From the NCBI GenBank assembly GCA_018675685.1, contig JABGXP010000006.1, positions 1 through 37,397 of the forward strand: DNA of 37,397 bases, given 5' to 3'. Both the position numbers and the translations under genes were made by a program. This document shows positions 1 to 7,321 of the stretch, piece after piece; within the stretch, counting starts at the first letter, position 1; each line of letters starts with the position of its first letter. The stretch comes from a bacterium (GTDB taxonomy: Bacteria; Patescibacteriota; Minisyncoccia; Moranbacterales; DUUL01). The notes below the pieces were generated by a model that searched no databases, was not told the DNA's origin, and was given only the letters and a program-made list of their open reading frames with translations.

Positions 1-131
1 ATGATTTTTAAGTTGTTTTTGTTAGCATACTTCTCTAATTCTCGTTTTTGTGCATCAATGCTTAATGCTTGTGCATCTTCTCGATCGCTACTTTTTCTGA
101 TGTAGGCAAAATATTTTATTCTATTTTTCAT
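1..131 (-). CDS. Serine site-specific recombinase, N-terminal fragment (runs off the left edge)
   Basis: Only the first 43 codons lie in the window; the gene reads leftward from ATG 131-129. The translation carries the hallmark start of the resolvase/invertase catalytic domain: YIRKSSD, where Ser14 matches the nucleophile position of the Y-x-R-x-S motif, followed by ALSIDAQ, which matches the conserved 'G-L-S-x-x-A-Q' segment. In this family the serine attacks DNA at the crossover site and stays covalently attached during strand exchange. Size class (small resolvase or large integrase) cannot be told from this piece; large members are common in mobile elements of CPR bacteria (family knowledge). 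A switch-like hairpin lies just upstream at 150-249. The small minus-strand genes to the right look like passengers of the same element (inference). Confidence 0.85.
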   Translation of the reverse strand, partial: MKNRIKYFAYIRKSSDREDAQALSIDAQKRELEKYANKNNLKI

Positions 132-149
132 TCTATTAAATTTTAATAC

Positions 150-249
150 TAAAAAGACGGTTCTGACTTACCTAACTAATCACAAGGATTGTTAGCAGAA
201 CCGCCCATCTAGTAAGATGATTAAATCCTTGTTTATTTAGTTAGGTAAG
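150..249 (-). promoter_or_regulatory. Switch-like alternating hairpins (attenuator-like) upstream of the recombinase
   Basis: Two strong and mutually exclusive foldings are visible. The first pairs 167-179 with 237-249 (13/13, CTTACCTAACTAA) and continues with 183-190 against 224-231 (8/8), enclosing a small hairpin at 206-219. The second pairs 158-165 with 196-203 (CGGTTCTG/CAGAACCG) plus 172-176 with 191-195. Read on the minus strand, the second ends in TCTTTTTAG, like an intrinsic terminator, 19 nt before the recombinase ATG. The layout is that of a terminator/antiterminator. It could instead be a recombination site made of palindromes. Confidence 0.55.
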
Positions 250-288
250 TGTTTGTATTGTACCATATAACGTTGAACATTTGCATTT

Positions 289-495
289 TTAAAGACTTTC
301 TGACATTTTTAGTAGCATTTCTAGCTCCTGCCAGTTCATAAAGCTCATTATTTTCTTGGCATAACTATCGCTATAATTTGCTGCAAGGGCACATCTGTAG
401 GCATTGAAATATGATGATTTAGAGTAAATTTTTTCAAAATCAAAATAATAACGCGCAAAAGTTAACTTTCTTTGGGATAATTTGTATCTAGACAT
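289..495 (-). CDS. Small terminase-small-subunit-like HTH protein (68 aa)
   Basis: The 68-residue product resembles the N-terminal DNA-binding part of phage terminase small subunits. A start like KLSQRKLTFARYY is followed by CALAANYSDSYAKKI, which fits the common 'L-T-x-x-Q-x-x-F ... A-A-x-x-A-G-Y-S-x-x-x-A' pattern of that helix-turn-helix family. Full small subunits are usually longer (150-200 aa), so this is either a truncated or a domesticated DNA-binding module. It is oriented with the recombinase and the other minus-strand genes to the right. No good Shine-Dalgarno sequence is seen before the ATG. A plus-strand frame overlaps its start but looks spurious. A small regulator or DNA-end-binding protein of the element is the simplest reading (inference). 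Confidence 0.6.
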   Translation of the reverse strand: MSRYKLSQRKLTFARYYFDFEKIYSKSSYFNAYRCALAANYSDSYAKKIMSFMNWQELEMLLKMSESL

Positions 496-543
496 AGGAC
501 ACGGTCTATTTTTAAGAGAGATTAGAAATATTTTGTTATTTCG

Positions 544-723
544 TTACTTGTTAAATTTTTCTGCCAAGCAATTGTTGGCTAATTTAGCAAGTGAAATTTT
601 TTGTTTAGATTTTTTATTTTCTCTATTGAATTTTATTTTCGCCTCGTTGATTAATTGCCAAATCTCTTTTGTTAGCCAAATCTGCTTGAATTGTTCAAGT
701 TTTTTGTCGAGAGGGTATTTCAT
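544..723 (-). CDS. Small charged hypothetical protein (59 aa)
   Basis: An unbroken minus-strand frame from ATG 723-721 to TAA 546-544 gives 59 residues. The product is rich in Lys and Glu and predicted helical: a first helix (DKKLEQFKQIWLTKEIWQ), a basic middle, then ISLAKLANNCLAEKF. The length and the basic helical ending recall ribbon-helix-helix or small relaxosome-type regulators, but no family is recognised. It lies between the terminase-like gene and the 44-aa gene on the same strand, which supports it being real. The region before its start is very AT-rich, with TATAAT-like words but no clear -35 box or Shine-Dalgarno sequence. Confidence 0.5.
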   Translation of the reverse strand: MKYPLDKKLEQFKQIWLTKEIWQLINEAKIKFNRENKKSKQKISLAKLANNCLAEKFNK

Positions 724-912
724 AAATTTATTTATTATAGTTTATTATTATAGATTATATCCTAACCTCAGACTCTTGCTCTGTGATATCTGGAACGTAG
801 GGAAGAGATTCAAACCTTGCTCTCATCAAGGAGTTCTCTTTTGAAGCATCTGGATAATTCAACAGTGTTAAAAAAGAAACATCACGTCGCCGTCATCGTC
901 GGCTAGTTTTAT

Positions 913-953
913 TGAAAACTCTTTAAGAAAAGGTATTCTTGAAAAAGTTTTCT
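913..953. repeat. Nested inverted repeat in the mobile-element intergenic region
   Basis: GAAAACT at 914-920 pairs with AGTTTTC at 946-952, and inside it AAGAA 925-929 pairs with TTCTT 936-940. A smaller GC-rich hairpin, GCCG/CGGC, sits at 889-903. The stretch 730-985 otherwise shows no convincing gene. The hairpin may end the minus-strand transcript of the 44-aa gene at 989, but it has no clean T-run. Confidence 0.45.
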
Positions 954-988
954 AAAAAATAACGACTTTATCTTTTGGTTAAGATTGT

Positions 989-1123
989 TTATTTTGATTG
1001 GAGTGTTAGTTTTATGATTTCGATAAGGTCAGATCCATATTTAAAAGCCTCTGATTCGGAAATTTTAATTCCAAATTCTTTGTAATAGAGCTCTTGAAAT
1101 TTTTTGATTTGAGACTTGTCCAT
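989..1123 (-). CDS. Small conserved-looking protein (44 aa) of the mobile element
   Basis: ATG 1123-1121 to TAA 991-989 on the minus strand encodes 44 residues. It reads like a compact helical protein: SQIKKFQELYYKEFGIK, then ISESEAFKYGSDLIEIIKL. From memory, short proteins with a 'L-Y-x-K-E-F-G-x-x-I-S-x-x-E-A' pattern are common hypothetical ORFs in CPR genomes near recombinases; their function is unknown to me. It lies just after the 83-aa DUF5659-like gene with a 12-nt gap, so the two are probably cotranscribed. An overlapping minus-strand frame at 1012-1200 is less plausible. Confidence 0.55.
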   Translation of the reverse strand: MDKSQIKKFQELYYKEFGIKISESEAFKYGSDLIEIIKLTLQSK

Positions 1124-1135
1124 AAAAAATATGCA

Positions 1136-1387
1136 TTAGAGGTCAGTGAATAACCTACTCTTAAGGTGTTTCTGAATACCCGCCATTTTTTGTGGCTCAA
1201 CTGACAATTCGCCTTTATGAAATGACTCTAGGACATTGTCAGTTTTTTCATTTCTGAGGAAGTGGAAAATGATTTTCTCAGGATTGTTTTTGTCTAGAGC
1301 TTCCAATGTGTGTCCGTGATAATGTAAGATGCTAGCCGTTAGGAAGTCGGATGTTTGAAGACTATCAGTGGTAGTTTTTTGTATCAT
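1136..1387 (-). CDS. DUF5659-like small protein (83 aa)
   Basis: The 83-residue product has the pattern I associate with DUF5659. There is an N-terminal SDFLTASILHYHGHTLEAL ('D-x-x-x-A-x-x-L-x-x-x-G-x-x-L') and a beta-like segment EKIIFHF. These are followed by FHKGELSVEPQKMAGI and a closing helix HLKSRLF, corresponding to the 'F-x-x-G ... V-x-P ... L-K' end of the family. The assignment is from memory and not verified. These proteins are small and of unknown function, common in CPR and phage-like elements. The gene sits between a hairpin-rich intergenic stretch (1408-1480) and the 44-aa gene, all on the minus strand. Confidence 0.55.
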   Translation of the reverse strand: MIQKTTTDSLQTSDFLTASILHYHGHTLEALDKNNPEKIIFHFLRNEKTDNVLESFHKGELSVEPQKMAGIQKHLKSRLFTDL

Positions 1388-1407
1388 TTTAACTTTTAAT
1401 GTTTAGA

Positions 1408-1480
1408 GTGGTCTTTGATTCGTATCAAAGAAAGACCCATACCACTAAGGTACAGGTCTTTCTTTGATGATAACACCACC
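1408..1480 (-). promoter_or_regulatory. Three-arm bistable hairpin between two mobile-element genes
   Basis: ATCAAAGAAAGACC at 1424-1437 is a perfect complement of 1455-1468 (14/14). Inside the loop TACC/GGTA (1440-1443, 1449-1452) pairs as well. The same 1424-1430 arm can also pair with CTTTGAT at 1413-1419. A fourth arm, ACCAC at 1475-1479, matches GTGGT at 1408-1412. One arm competing for two partners is typical of a transcriptional or translational switch. A plain terminator is the alternative, but neither strand shows a long T-run. Confidence 0.5.
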
Positions 1481-1492
1481 GTTAAGGAATTC

Positions 1493-2086
1493 TTAAGAGG
1501 CTTTTATTTTTTTCTTTGCCTTGGTAATTATTTTTGAGATATCACAAGTATTAATATTTTTACAGGTTGGCTTGTTTTTTATAATCTCTCTAATCTCTTT
1601 GTGCTTCATTCCTTCTTGTGACAAGCGATAGATTTCCGAATCTCTTTCCCAATGAACATTAGTTCTCCTTCTTTTGTCACAATCGAATTTGTAGGCAATA
1701 GTGCTTTTTTTTAATTCACCTATAAAGTCCCAATTATCTTTTATATCCTTCATTGTCGTGTCTGCAAAAACCTCAATGAATATTCTTATTTTCTTGTTAT
1801 TTCTCGCATCTGGTTTAAGCGATATCTTCAAGTTTTCTTTTTGAGCTGTAAGTGTAAGTACTGTTGTTCCTAGGATAAGATGTTCGTGTATACAGGCTTC
1901 ATAGTATGCTGAAATCTTGAAATCTTTAAAAATCTTGCCAAAGTCATTATTAAAAAGGTTGTTTTTGTTGGTGTTGAATAGTTCAGATTCCCATTTCATA
2001 GAAGCGTCTAATGTCTCGAAGCCATTCAGGGGGATGCCCCATTTTTTACGTAATTTCAAAATGTAATCAATATACTCTTTTTTCAT
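1493..2086 (-). CDS. Hypothetical protein with a possible C-terminal HTH (about 197 aa)
   Basis: I do not recognise the family. I chose the ATG at 2086 because GAGG lies 8 nt upstream of it. An ATG at 2125 in the same frame would add 13 residues and has no Shine-Dalgarno sequence. The N-terminal part is mixed helix/strand (starting MKKEYIDYILKLRKKWGIP). Near the C-terminus, EIYRLSQEGMKHKEIREII looks like a helix-turn-helix of the kind in which 'x-L-x-x-E-G-x-x-x-x-E-I' introduces the turn, and the protein ends in a basic tail (KITKAKKKIKAS). A DNA-binding role in the element is plausible but unproven. It is the rightmost minus-strand gene, so the element edge probably lies near 2126-2220. Confidence 0.6.
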   Translation of the reverse strand: MKKEYIDYILKLRKKWGIPLNGFETLDASMKWESELFNTNKNNLFNNDFGKIFKDFKISAYYEACIHEHLILGTTVLTLTAQKENLKISLKPDARNNKKIRIFIEVFADTTMKDIKDNWDFIGELKKSTIAYKFDCDKRRRTNVHWERDSEIYRLSQEGMKHKEIREIIKNKPTCKNINTCDISKIITKAKKKIKAS

Positions 2087-2218
2087 AAACAAAGCCTCTA
2101 ATTTTTGTTGGTTGTATTTACGCATTCAGTGTGATTTTAATTTTAATTTATTTAAATTTAACTTAAATCCACTCCTAAGGCAATCTTTTTTTAAGTTTTT
2201 TTATTAGAAGTGGAGAAG

Positions 2219-2247
2219 CTTGACGCAAGTTGTTTAAAGGAGTATAT
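2219..2247 (+). promoter_or_regulatory. Candidate promoter of the polysaccharide-synthase operon
   Basis: TTGACG (2219-2224), a 17-nt spacer and TATATT (2242-2247) stand just before the operon, giving a likely transcript start near 2254. The spacer also contains AAAGGAG, which would be the Shine-Dalgarno sequence of the tiny ORF at 2249. Both cannot be used from this promoter, because the ORF start would lie upstream of the transcript start. Confidence 0.5.
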
Positions 2248-2248
2248 T

Positions 2249-2332
2249 ATGAATATAGAAACAAAAGGACTTCTTTTGTTTTTATTTTTATTTAATTTGA
2301 TTAGATATTTGAAGATAATTATAAAAAAGTGA
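2249..2332 (+). CDS. Tiny membrane peptide or leader ORF (27 aa)
   Basis: ATG 2249 to TGA 2330-2332 encodes 27 residues: a short polar start (MNIETKG), a hydrophobic run (LLLFLFLFNLI) and a basic tail ending in KIIIKK. This is the look of a single-pass membrane micropeptide. AAAGGAG lies 6 nt before the ATG, one of the best ribosome sites in the neighbourhood. The stop is 7 nt before the ATG of the synthase gene, so it could couple translation into that gene. A promoter-like TTGACG/TATATT overlaps the same bases, which argues that the ORF may be only leader DNA. Chance is not excluded. Confidence 0.35.
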   Translation: MNIETKGLLLFLFLFNLIRYLKIIIKK

Positions 2333-2339
2333 AAAATAA

Positions 2340-3728
2340 ATGAATTCAAAACAGACATTATATAAAAGAAAGGACTTAAAAACTAAACATAAGTTAGTTG
2401 TTTATTTTATGGTGTCTGCCATTTTCCTTGTTTTGATTGGTAAATCATTTTTTGTAGAAAGTGATAATTTTTTACTTTATGCCTATGGCGTTTCTGTTAC
2501 ATTTGTTTTGTTAATAAACTTTTATGTAGCCATTTTTAAATATGAGGATCCTGCAGTATTGGCAAAATACATAGAAGAGACAGGTGCTAAAAGAGGGAGG
2601 TCACCCAAAAAACCTTTGGTTAGTTGTATAGTCGCAGTTTTCAATGAAGAAGAGGCAATAGAGCAGTGTATTTTGTCCTTAGTGAGGCAAAGTTACGATA
2701 ATAAGGAGATTATATTTGTGAATGATGGTAGTACTGATGGTACAGGGAAAGTTTTAGATGAATATGCTAAATTAGGAAAAATAAAAGTTATCCATCAAGA
2801 GAATGCTGGAAAAAAAAGAGCTCTTGGTAGGGCTATGAGGGAGGCTAAGGGTGAGATATTTGCTTTTTCGGATAGTGACTCTGTATGGGATCTTAATGCC
2901 ATCAGAAAAATAGTTAGAGTATTTAATGTTTTTCCTGACGTTGGTGGGGTAAGTGGACATTTTCGTTTGAAGAATTCCGGGGAAAATATATTGACAAAGG
3001 CGCAAGACTCTTGGGCAGAAGGTCAATTTGCCATAAGGAAGGCATTCGAGAGTTATTTCGGTTGCGTCTCTTGTGTATCTGGGCCCTTGGCTGTGTTTCG
3101 TAGGGAGGCTATTTTTAATTTCATTCCTGCCTGGGAACAAGACAGCTTCTTGGGGCAAGAATTTAAATTTGCAACAGATAGAACACTTACAGGATTTCTT
3201 TTAGGTAACCAATATGAAGGGGCAAGATTGAAGAAAAAGTATGCAAACGAAGACTGTGTTAAGGATATTGATTACCCAGAGAGAAACTGGCAAGTTGTTT
3301 ATTCAAAATCTGCTAAGTCTTGGACCATTTTACCTAATAATTTGAAGAGCTTAACAAAGCAACAAGTTCGTTGGAAAAAAAGTTTTATCAGGAACACTTT
3401 TTTTACAGGAAAATTTTATTGGAGAAAACCAATTTTACCAGCAATAGTTTATTATATGCACATATTGTTTGTTGTTATAGGACCTTTTATAGCATTTAGA
3501 CATATTATTTATTTGCCTATGAAGGGAGATGTTTGGTCAGCTTTTTTGTATATTGGTGGAATTATCTTCATTGGGCTAATGTTTGGGCTTGCTTATAAAC
3601 TAGAGAACAGAAATTGTCATCTTTGGGTCTATAGGCCAGTTATGAGTTTGCTGTCGACATTGTTTTTGTCTTGGTTGATATTTTATTCAGCTCTAACAAT
3701 TAAGAAAATGGTATGGCACAGAGGGTAA
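2340..3728 (+). CDS. Processive family-2 glycosyltransferase, hyaluronan/chitin-synthase-like (462 aa)
   Basis: A membrane polysaccharide synthase of the GT2 class. Two N-terminal membrane segments (about 19-35 and 44-65) are followed by the catalytic GT-A domain (about 93-350) and three or four C-terminal membrane segments (about 365-455). Catalytic hallmarks are visible: VSCIVAVFNEEE at 94-105, the donor-binding NDG at 128-130, the metal-binding DSD at 178-180, SGPLAVFRR at 248-256, the TDR around Asp280 and QQVRW (QxxRW) at 341-345. The QxxRW motif marks processive synthases such as hyaluronan, chitin, PNAG and cellulose synthases, which polymerise at the inner face and push the chain through the membrane. 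Overall shape and the TDRTLT motif are nearest to hyaluronan/NodC-type enzymes, so UDP-GlcNAc and perhaps UDP-uronate are likely donors (inference). It overlaps the next gene by 16 nt, implying translational coupling. Confidence 0.85.
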   Translation: MNSKQTLYKRKDLKTKHKLVVYFMVSAIFLVLIGKSFFVESDNFLLYAYGVSVTFVLLINFYVAIFKYEDPAVLAKYIEETGAKRGRSPKKPLVSCIVAVFNEEEAIEQCILSLVRQSYDNKEIIFVNDGSTDGTGKVLDEYAKLGKIKVIHQENAGKKRALGRAMREAKGEIFAFSDSDSVWDLNAIRKIVRVFNVFPDVGGVSGHFRLKNSGENILTKAQDSWAEGQFAIRKAFESYFGCVSCVSGPLAVFRREAIFNFIPAWEQDSFLGQEFKFATDRTLTGFLLGNQYEGARLKKKYANEDCVKDIDYPERNWQVVYSKSAKSWTILPNNLKSLTKQQVRWKKSFIRNTFFTGKFYWRKPILPAIVYYMHILFVVIGPFIAFRHIIYLPMKGDVWSAFLYIGGIIFIGLMFGLAYKLENRNCHLWVYRPVMSLLSTLFLSWLIFYSALTIKKMVWHRG

Positions 3729-6700
3729 AAAAGTACAGGAGAAGAGAATATTTTTTCTTTGGAGTAACCTTGCTCTTAGCTGTTTTTTTAATTAATAAGT
3801 ATATTGTTAGTAATATTAAGGATGAACTAATTATCTCTGCAAAAAAACAGATCAAAATAGTAGATAATCTAATTGATAATAAAATAGGTAATTGTGAGAA
3901 TGGTGAAGTTAAGTTATCGGTCGAGGGGGGATATGTGTGTAGGGATGAGTCTATACCTCATTCATTTTATAGGGAGATTTTTGATAAATATCCTATTTCA
4001 GGAAAAGGCAAAGAAATACCATATGAATTTTTAGACATTGGAGATTTGCAAGTTGCAAACCTTATGCTAGAAAGTGTCTATGACTTGAGTCGTTATGAGC
4101 CTATAAAAATAGAAGATATAGGTTGGGAGGAAGATCCATACGACGAAAGGTATTGGAGATTTTTGTTCTATAGTTTAAGGCCAACCAGGCATCTTATGTA
4201 TGCGTGGCTTGAGACAGGTAATGATGCCTACAAAGATAAATTAATAGAAGTTTTAGAAGGTTATACTAACAAGGGTCTTGCTAAAGAGAATACTTGGGAA
4301 GATTATCACGCAGTGTCTTTTAGGGCTATGGTGCTTGTGAATAGCTGGTGGAAATTGCGTGAGGGCAAGTCTCTGACTTATGAAATGAATGTTAAGATGT
4401 TGGATGCTATAAAGGAGCACGGTGATTTTTTGGTTAAGTCTAGTCATCACAAACCAGGCCACAATCACGGAGTGAATGAGGCTATGGCTCTTCTTACAAT
4501 TGCTGTAAATTTTCCTGATTTAGAGGGTTCTGACAAGTGGAGAGAGACTAGTGTTAAAAGACTTAGTGATAGTATAGATAATTTGATAGACAAAGATGGC
4601 GCTTTGATGGAAAATTCTCCCTATTATCATTTTTACGTGTTAGATAAATATTCTCAGATATATAATTATTCAAAATCTTATCAGGTTCACATTAAGGATG
4701 ATTTTGATGTGATTTTTGATAAAATGGTTAATTACGGTAAGTATATTTTAAAGCCAAATTTGGAAGTTCCAATGATAGGAGCTTCTCTTTATGACATTAA
4801 GAGCTCAAAGGGTGAATTAAGTAATATTGCTAAGGACAGTCCTGAATTACATTATGTTCTTACCAAGGGAGAATATGGTACAAGACCTGAAAAAAGGAAT
4901 GTTTTTTTTGAGGATACTGGTCAAACAATAATGAGGAGCGGTTGGGGAGAGGGTGAGGAATTTGAGAAACAGGCACACTTGATTTATAATATTGGTTCCT
5001 ATAGAACATTGCATAGCGATTATGATGCTTTGAGTTTCACTTTGTATTCGGGGGGCAAGAACATTTTAATTGACTCCGGGTTGTATTCTTATGAGAAAAG
5101 TGATTTAAACGAGTACTTTGATAGTACTAAAGCACATAATACAATTGTTGTGGATGGCAAGGATCAGTTACCAGGAATTGTAAATAAAGGTGATTTTATT
5201 GAGGGGGATGGTTTTGTTCAGCAGTCAGCTAGTCACAACCTTTATCCGGGAGTTACACATTTTCGAAGCATTTCTTTGCTTGGCAAAGAAGATGTTTTAG
5301 TTGTGGATAAAATAGTCTCTAAAGAGAAGCATACTTATAGTCAAATGTTTCATTTAGACCCTGATTTAAAAATCATTTTAAATAAAGGGATTGCTGATGT
5401 AGTAAGTGGAGAAGGTGAAGGGGTTGTGCAAATAAGACAATTAAATGATACAGCTGTAGCTTCTGAGGTAAAAAAAGCAGAAGGAGATCCTGTCGAAGGC
5501 TGGTGTTCTTATGAATATGAGAAGAAGGTTCCTTGTGAATCTTTAGCATTTAAGCAAGAAGGTGAGTCCGTTTTGTATATCACACTACTTCATATGGGAG
5601 AGTTTAAAGATAGTTATTTAGCTACTTACAATCAGAATTTGGAAACAGTTAACATTGATAATGAAGGAGGTTCTTACAGTATAAAAATAAAAACACCCAA
5701 TTCACTTGTTGACCCAGAAATTAAAAGGGTTAAGAAGCAAGTTGAATTGGAAAAAGAATCTTATACGTTAAAGTCCTTTGGTGAGGACAAAGGATGGAAA
5801 GTTCTTAATGAAAGAGGTGGTATAGAAGAGAAATATTTGGTGAAAAATGAGGATGGTAGAGTTGCGATTAATGGGTTGGATAATCATAGATACAGTATTG
5901 ATGTGCAGGGTGTAGATAAATATTATTCTACTTATGATAGAGTTGTAACCGATATTTCCTTTGAGGGTGAAGAGTTTAATGTTTATGAGCAAGAGGACTT
6001 TGTTCCAATATTGGGATATCATCACGTACTTAATGATGGTGATGACATCAAGCATCCAGAGTCTGAGATGCACAAAGAGGCTTTTTCTAAACAGATTGAT
6101 TATCTTACGAATGTATATGGATGTAGATGGTATACATTTGAGGAAATTATGAGAGATTATGTTTTATTGGAAAAAAAGACACCAAGGAAGGCCTGCGTGA
6201 TAAATTTTGATGATGGTAGGAGAAATAATTATGGAAATGCATACCCTATTTTAAAAGAGAATGATGTGACTGCTAGTTTTTATATCATTCCTAGTAAGCT
6301 AGAAATGTCAGGCTATATGACTTGGGAACAGATTAATGAAATATATTATGATGGTAATGAGATTGGCTCTCATACGATAGGTGGTGGCAGTCTAATGGCC
6401 TTTAAGGAGGATGATAATGAGTTAAAGAGACAGATTTTTGATTCGAAGAAAATTTTAAAGGATCATCAATATGGTGAAGTCAGCACTTTTGCTTATCCTC
6501 TTGGTGAATGGAATGAGAGCGTTGTTGAAAAAGTTAAGAGTGCTGGATATATCGCTGCTCGTGATACATCAAAAGATAATCACTGGAGAGATAGGCGTGC
6601 GCAGACGAGTAGTTTGGATGAAGAGTTTATTTGGCATATGTATTATTATAAGCCAGAATTGAATACCCCGGAAGAACTGGTTGATATTCTTGGATATAAT

Positions 6701-7321
6701 ACCTGGTGGCAGTTTGAGGAGGGATTTGAAGTTGTTTCTGATTTTGATGACGATATAAAAATTAGATCATCTATTGATCCAACAGAGACAAGTTACGCAG
6801 TGTTGTCATTAGCGGATTCTGGTGATGAAATTTTGAATAAATTTATCACAAGAGAAGATGCTGATTATATAATCGAAATAGTTGCTTCCAATGGAACGTC
6901 TGATGCTGGTGTGAGTGAAGGCCATTTCTTTAAAGTGGAGATTGATAAAATGGGATATGATTTTATTTTGGACAGTGATAGTTGCACTGTTTTTGATAAA
7001 AGATTTTACTGTAGTTATAAGGGGGCAGTGAACCTTAAAGAAGGCGCGCACATTATGAGTGTTGCTTCTTTGCAGAACAATTTAAAGATTGATAAATTTA
7101 GGCTTTATAGAGAGCTTGAAACAGAAAAAACTTACGAGATGGAAGTTGTTAGATATGGAAACACAAGAGAGGATAGTGCCTCGAAAGGTGAACAAATAAA
7201 TTTAAATGTTGATTTCAAACCTAATAAGTTAAAGTACGGAAAATATTTTTTAATTGGAAGTGTTTTACCTTTGATTTTTTCCTTGTATTTAGTATTAAAA
7301 AAGAGATATGCAAAAAAATAG
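3713..7321 (+). CDS. Membrane-anchored fusion: heparinase/alginate-lyase-like region plus polysaccharide deacetylase (1202 aa)
   Basis: A large exported enzyme with a membrane helix at each end (about 13-33 and 1177-1195). Residues about 90-380 form an alpha-helical toroid like that of alginate/heparin lyases, with NHGVNEAMALL at 251-261. Residues about 395-640 match the heparinase II/III C-terminal beta region: LHSDYDALSFTLYSGGKN at 433-450, then a DSGLYSY and an AHNTIVVDG signature near 474-482. Residues about 755-960 are a NodB-type deacetylase domain with NFDDG (831-835) and FAYPLG (926-931). Its second metal motif, however, reads SHTIGGG at 886-892, so the usual second His (expected at 891) is Gly. 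A beta-rich region (about 1010-1135) precedes the anchor. The lyase would cut uronate-containing chains by beta-elimination; the deacetylase would remove N-acetyl groups (family knowledge). It overlaps its neighbours by 16 and 14 nt. Confidence 0.8.
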   Translation: MAQRVKKYRRREYFFFGVTLLLAVFLINKYIVSNIKDELIISAKKQIKIVDNLIDNKIGNCENGEVKLSVEGGYVCRDESIPHSFYREIFDKYPISGKGKEIPYEFLDIGDLQVANLMLESVYDLSRYEPIKIEDIGWEEDPYDERYWRFLFYSLRPTRHLMYAWLETGNDAYKDKLIEVLEGYTNKGLAKENTWEDYHAVSFRAMVLVNSWWKLREGKSLTYEMNVKMLDAIKEHGDFLVKSSHHKPGHNHGVNEAMALLTIAVNFPDLEGSDKWRETSVKRLSDSIDNLIDKDGALMENSPYYHFYVLDKYSQIYNYSKSYQVHIKDDFDVIFDKMVNYGKYILKPNLEVPMIGASLYDIKSSKGELSNIAKDSPELHYVLTKGEYGTRPEKRNVFFEDTGQTIMRSGWGEGEEFEKQAHLIYNIGSYRTLHSDYDALSFTLYSGGKNILIDSGLYSYEKSDLNEYFDSTKAHNTIVVDGKDQLPGIVNKGDFIEGDGFVQQSASHNLYPGVTHFRSISLLGKEDVLVVDKIVSKEKHTYSQMFHLDPDLKIILNKGIADVVSGEGEGVVQIRQLNDTAVASEVKKAEGDPVEGWCSYEYEKKVPCESLAFKQEGESVLYITLLHMGEFKDSYLATYNQNLETVNIDNEGGSYSIKIKTPNSLVDPEIKRVKKQVELEKESYTLKSFGEDKGWKVLNERGGIEEKYLVKNEDGRVAINGLDNHRYSIDVQGVDKYYSTYDRVVTDISFEGEEFNVYEQEDFVPILGYHHVLNDGDDIKHPESEMHKEAFSKQIDYLTNVYGCRWYTFEEIMRDYVLLEKKTPRKACVINFDDGRRNNYGNAYPILKENDVTASFYIIPSKLEMSGYMTWEQINEIYYDGNEIGSHTIGGGSLMAFKEDDNELKRQIFDSKKILKDHQYGEVSTFAYPLGEWNESVVEKVKSAGYIAARDTSKDNHWRDRRAQTSSLDEEFIWHMYYYKPELNTPEELVDILGYNTWWQFEEGFEVVSDFDDDIKIRSSIDPTETSYAVLSLADSGDEILNKFITREDADYIIEIVASNGTSDAGVSEGHFFKVEIDKMGYDFILDSDSCTVFDKRFYCSYKGAVNLKEGAHIMSVASLQNNLKIDKFRLYRELETEKTYEMEVVRYGNTREDSASKGEQINLNVDFKPNKLKYGKYFLIGSVLPLIFSLYLVLKKRYAKK

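Noticed and set aside
167-249. attC-like integron recombination site (ACCTAAC ... GTTAGGT with an inner palindrome)
   Set aside because: The outer boxes fit RYYYAAC/GTTRRRY, but the site is single, no tyrosine integron integrase is seen, and the alternating stem with a T-run before a serine-recombinase gene fits a switch better. Kept only as an alternative.
482-844. Plus-strand frame of 120 codons
   Set aside because: It overlaps two better minus-strand genes (289-495 and 544-723), has no family pattern and consists of the antisense of their A/T-rich codons.
1012-1200. Minus-strand 62-codon frame
   Set aside because: It overlaps the 44-aa and 83-aa genes in another frame, and those two have protein-like patterns.
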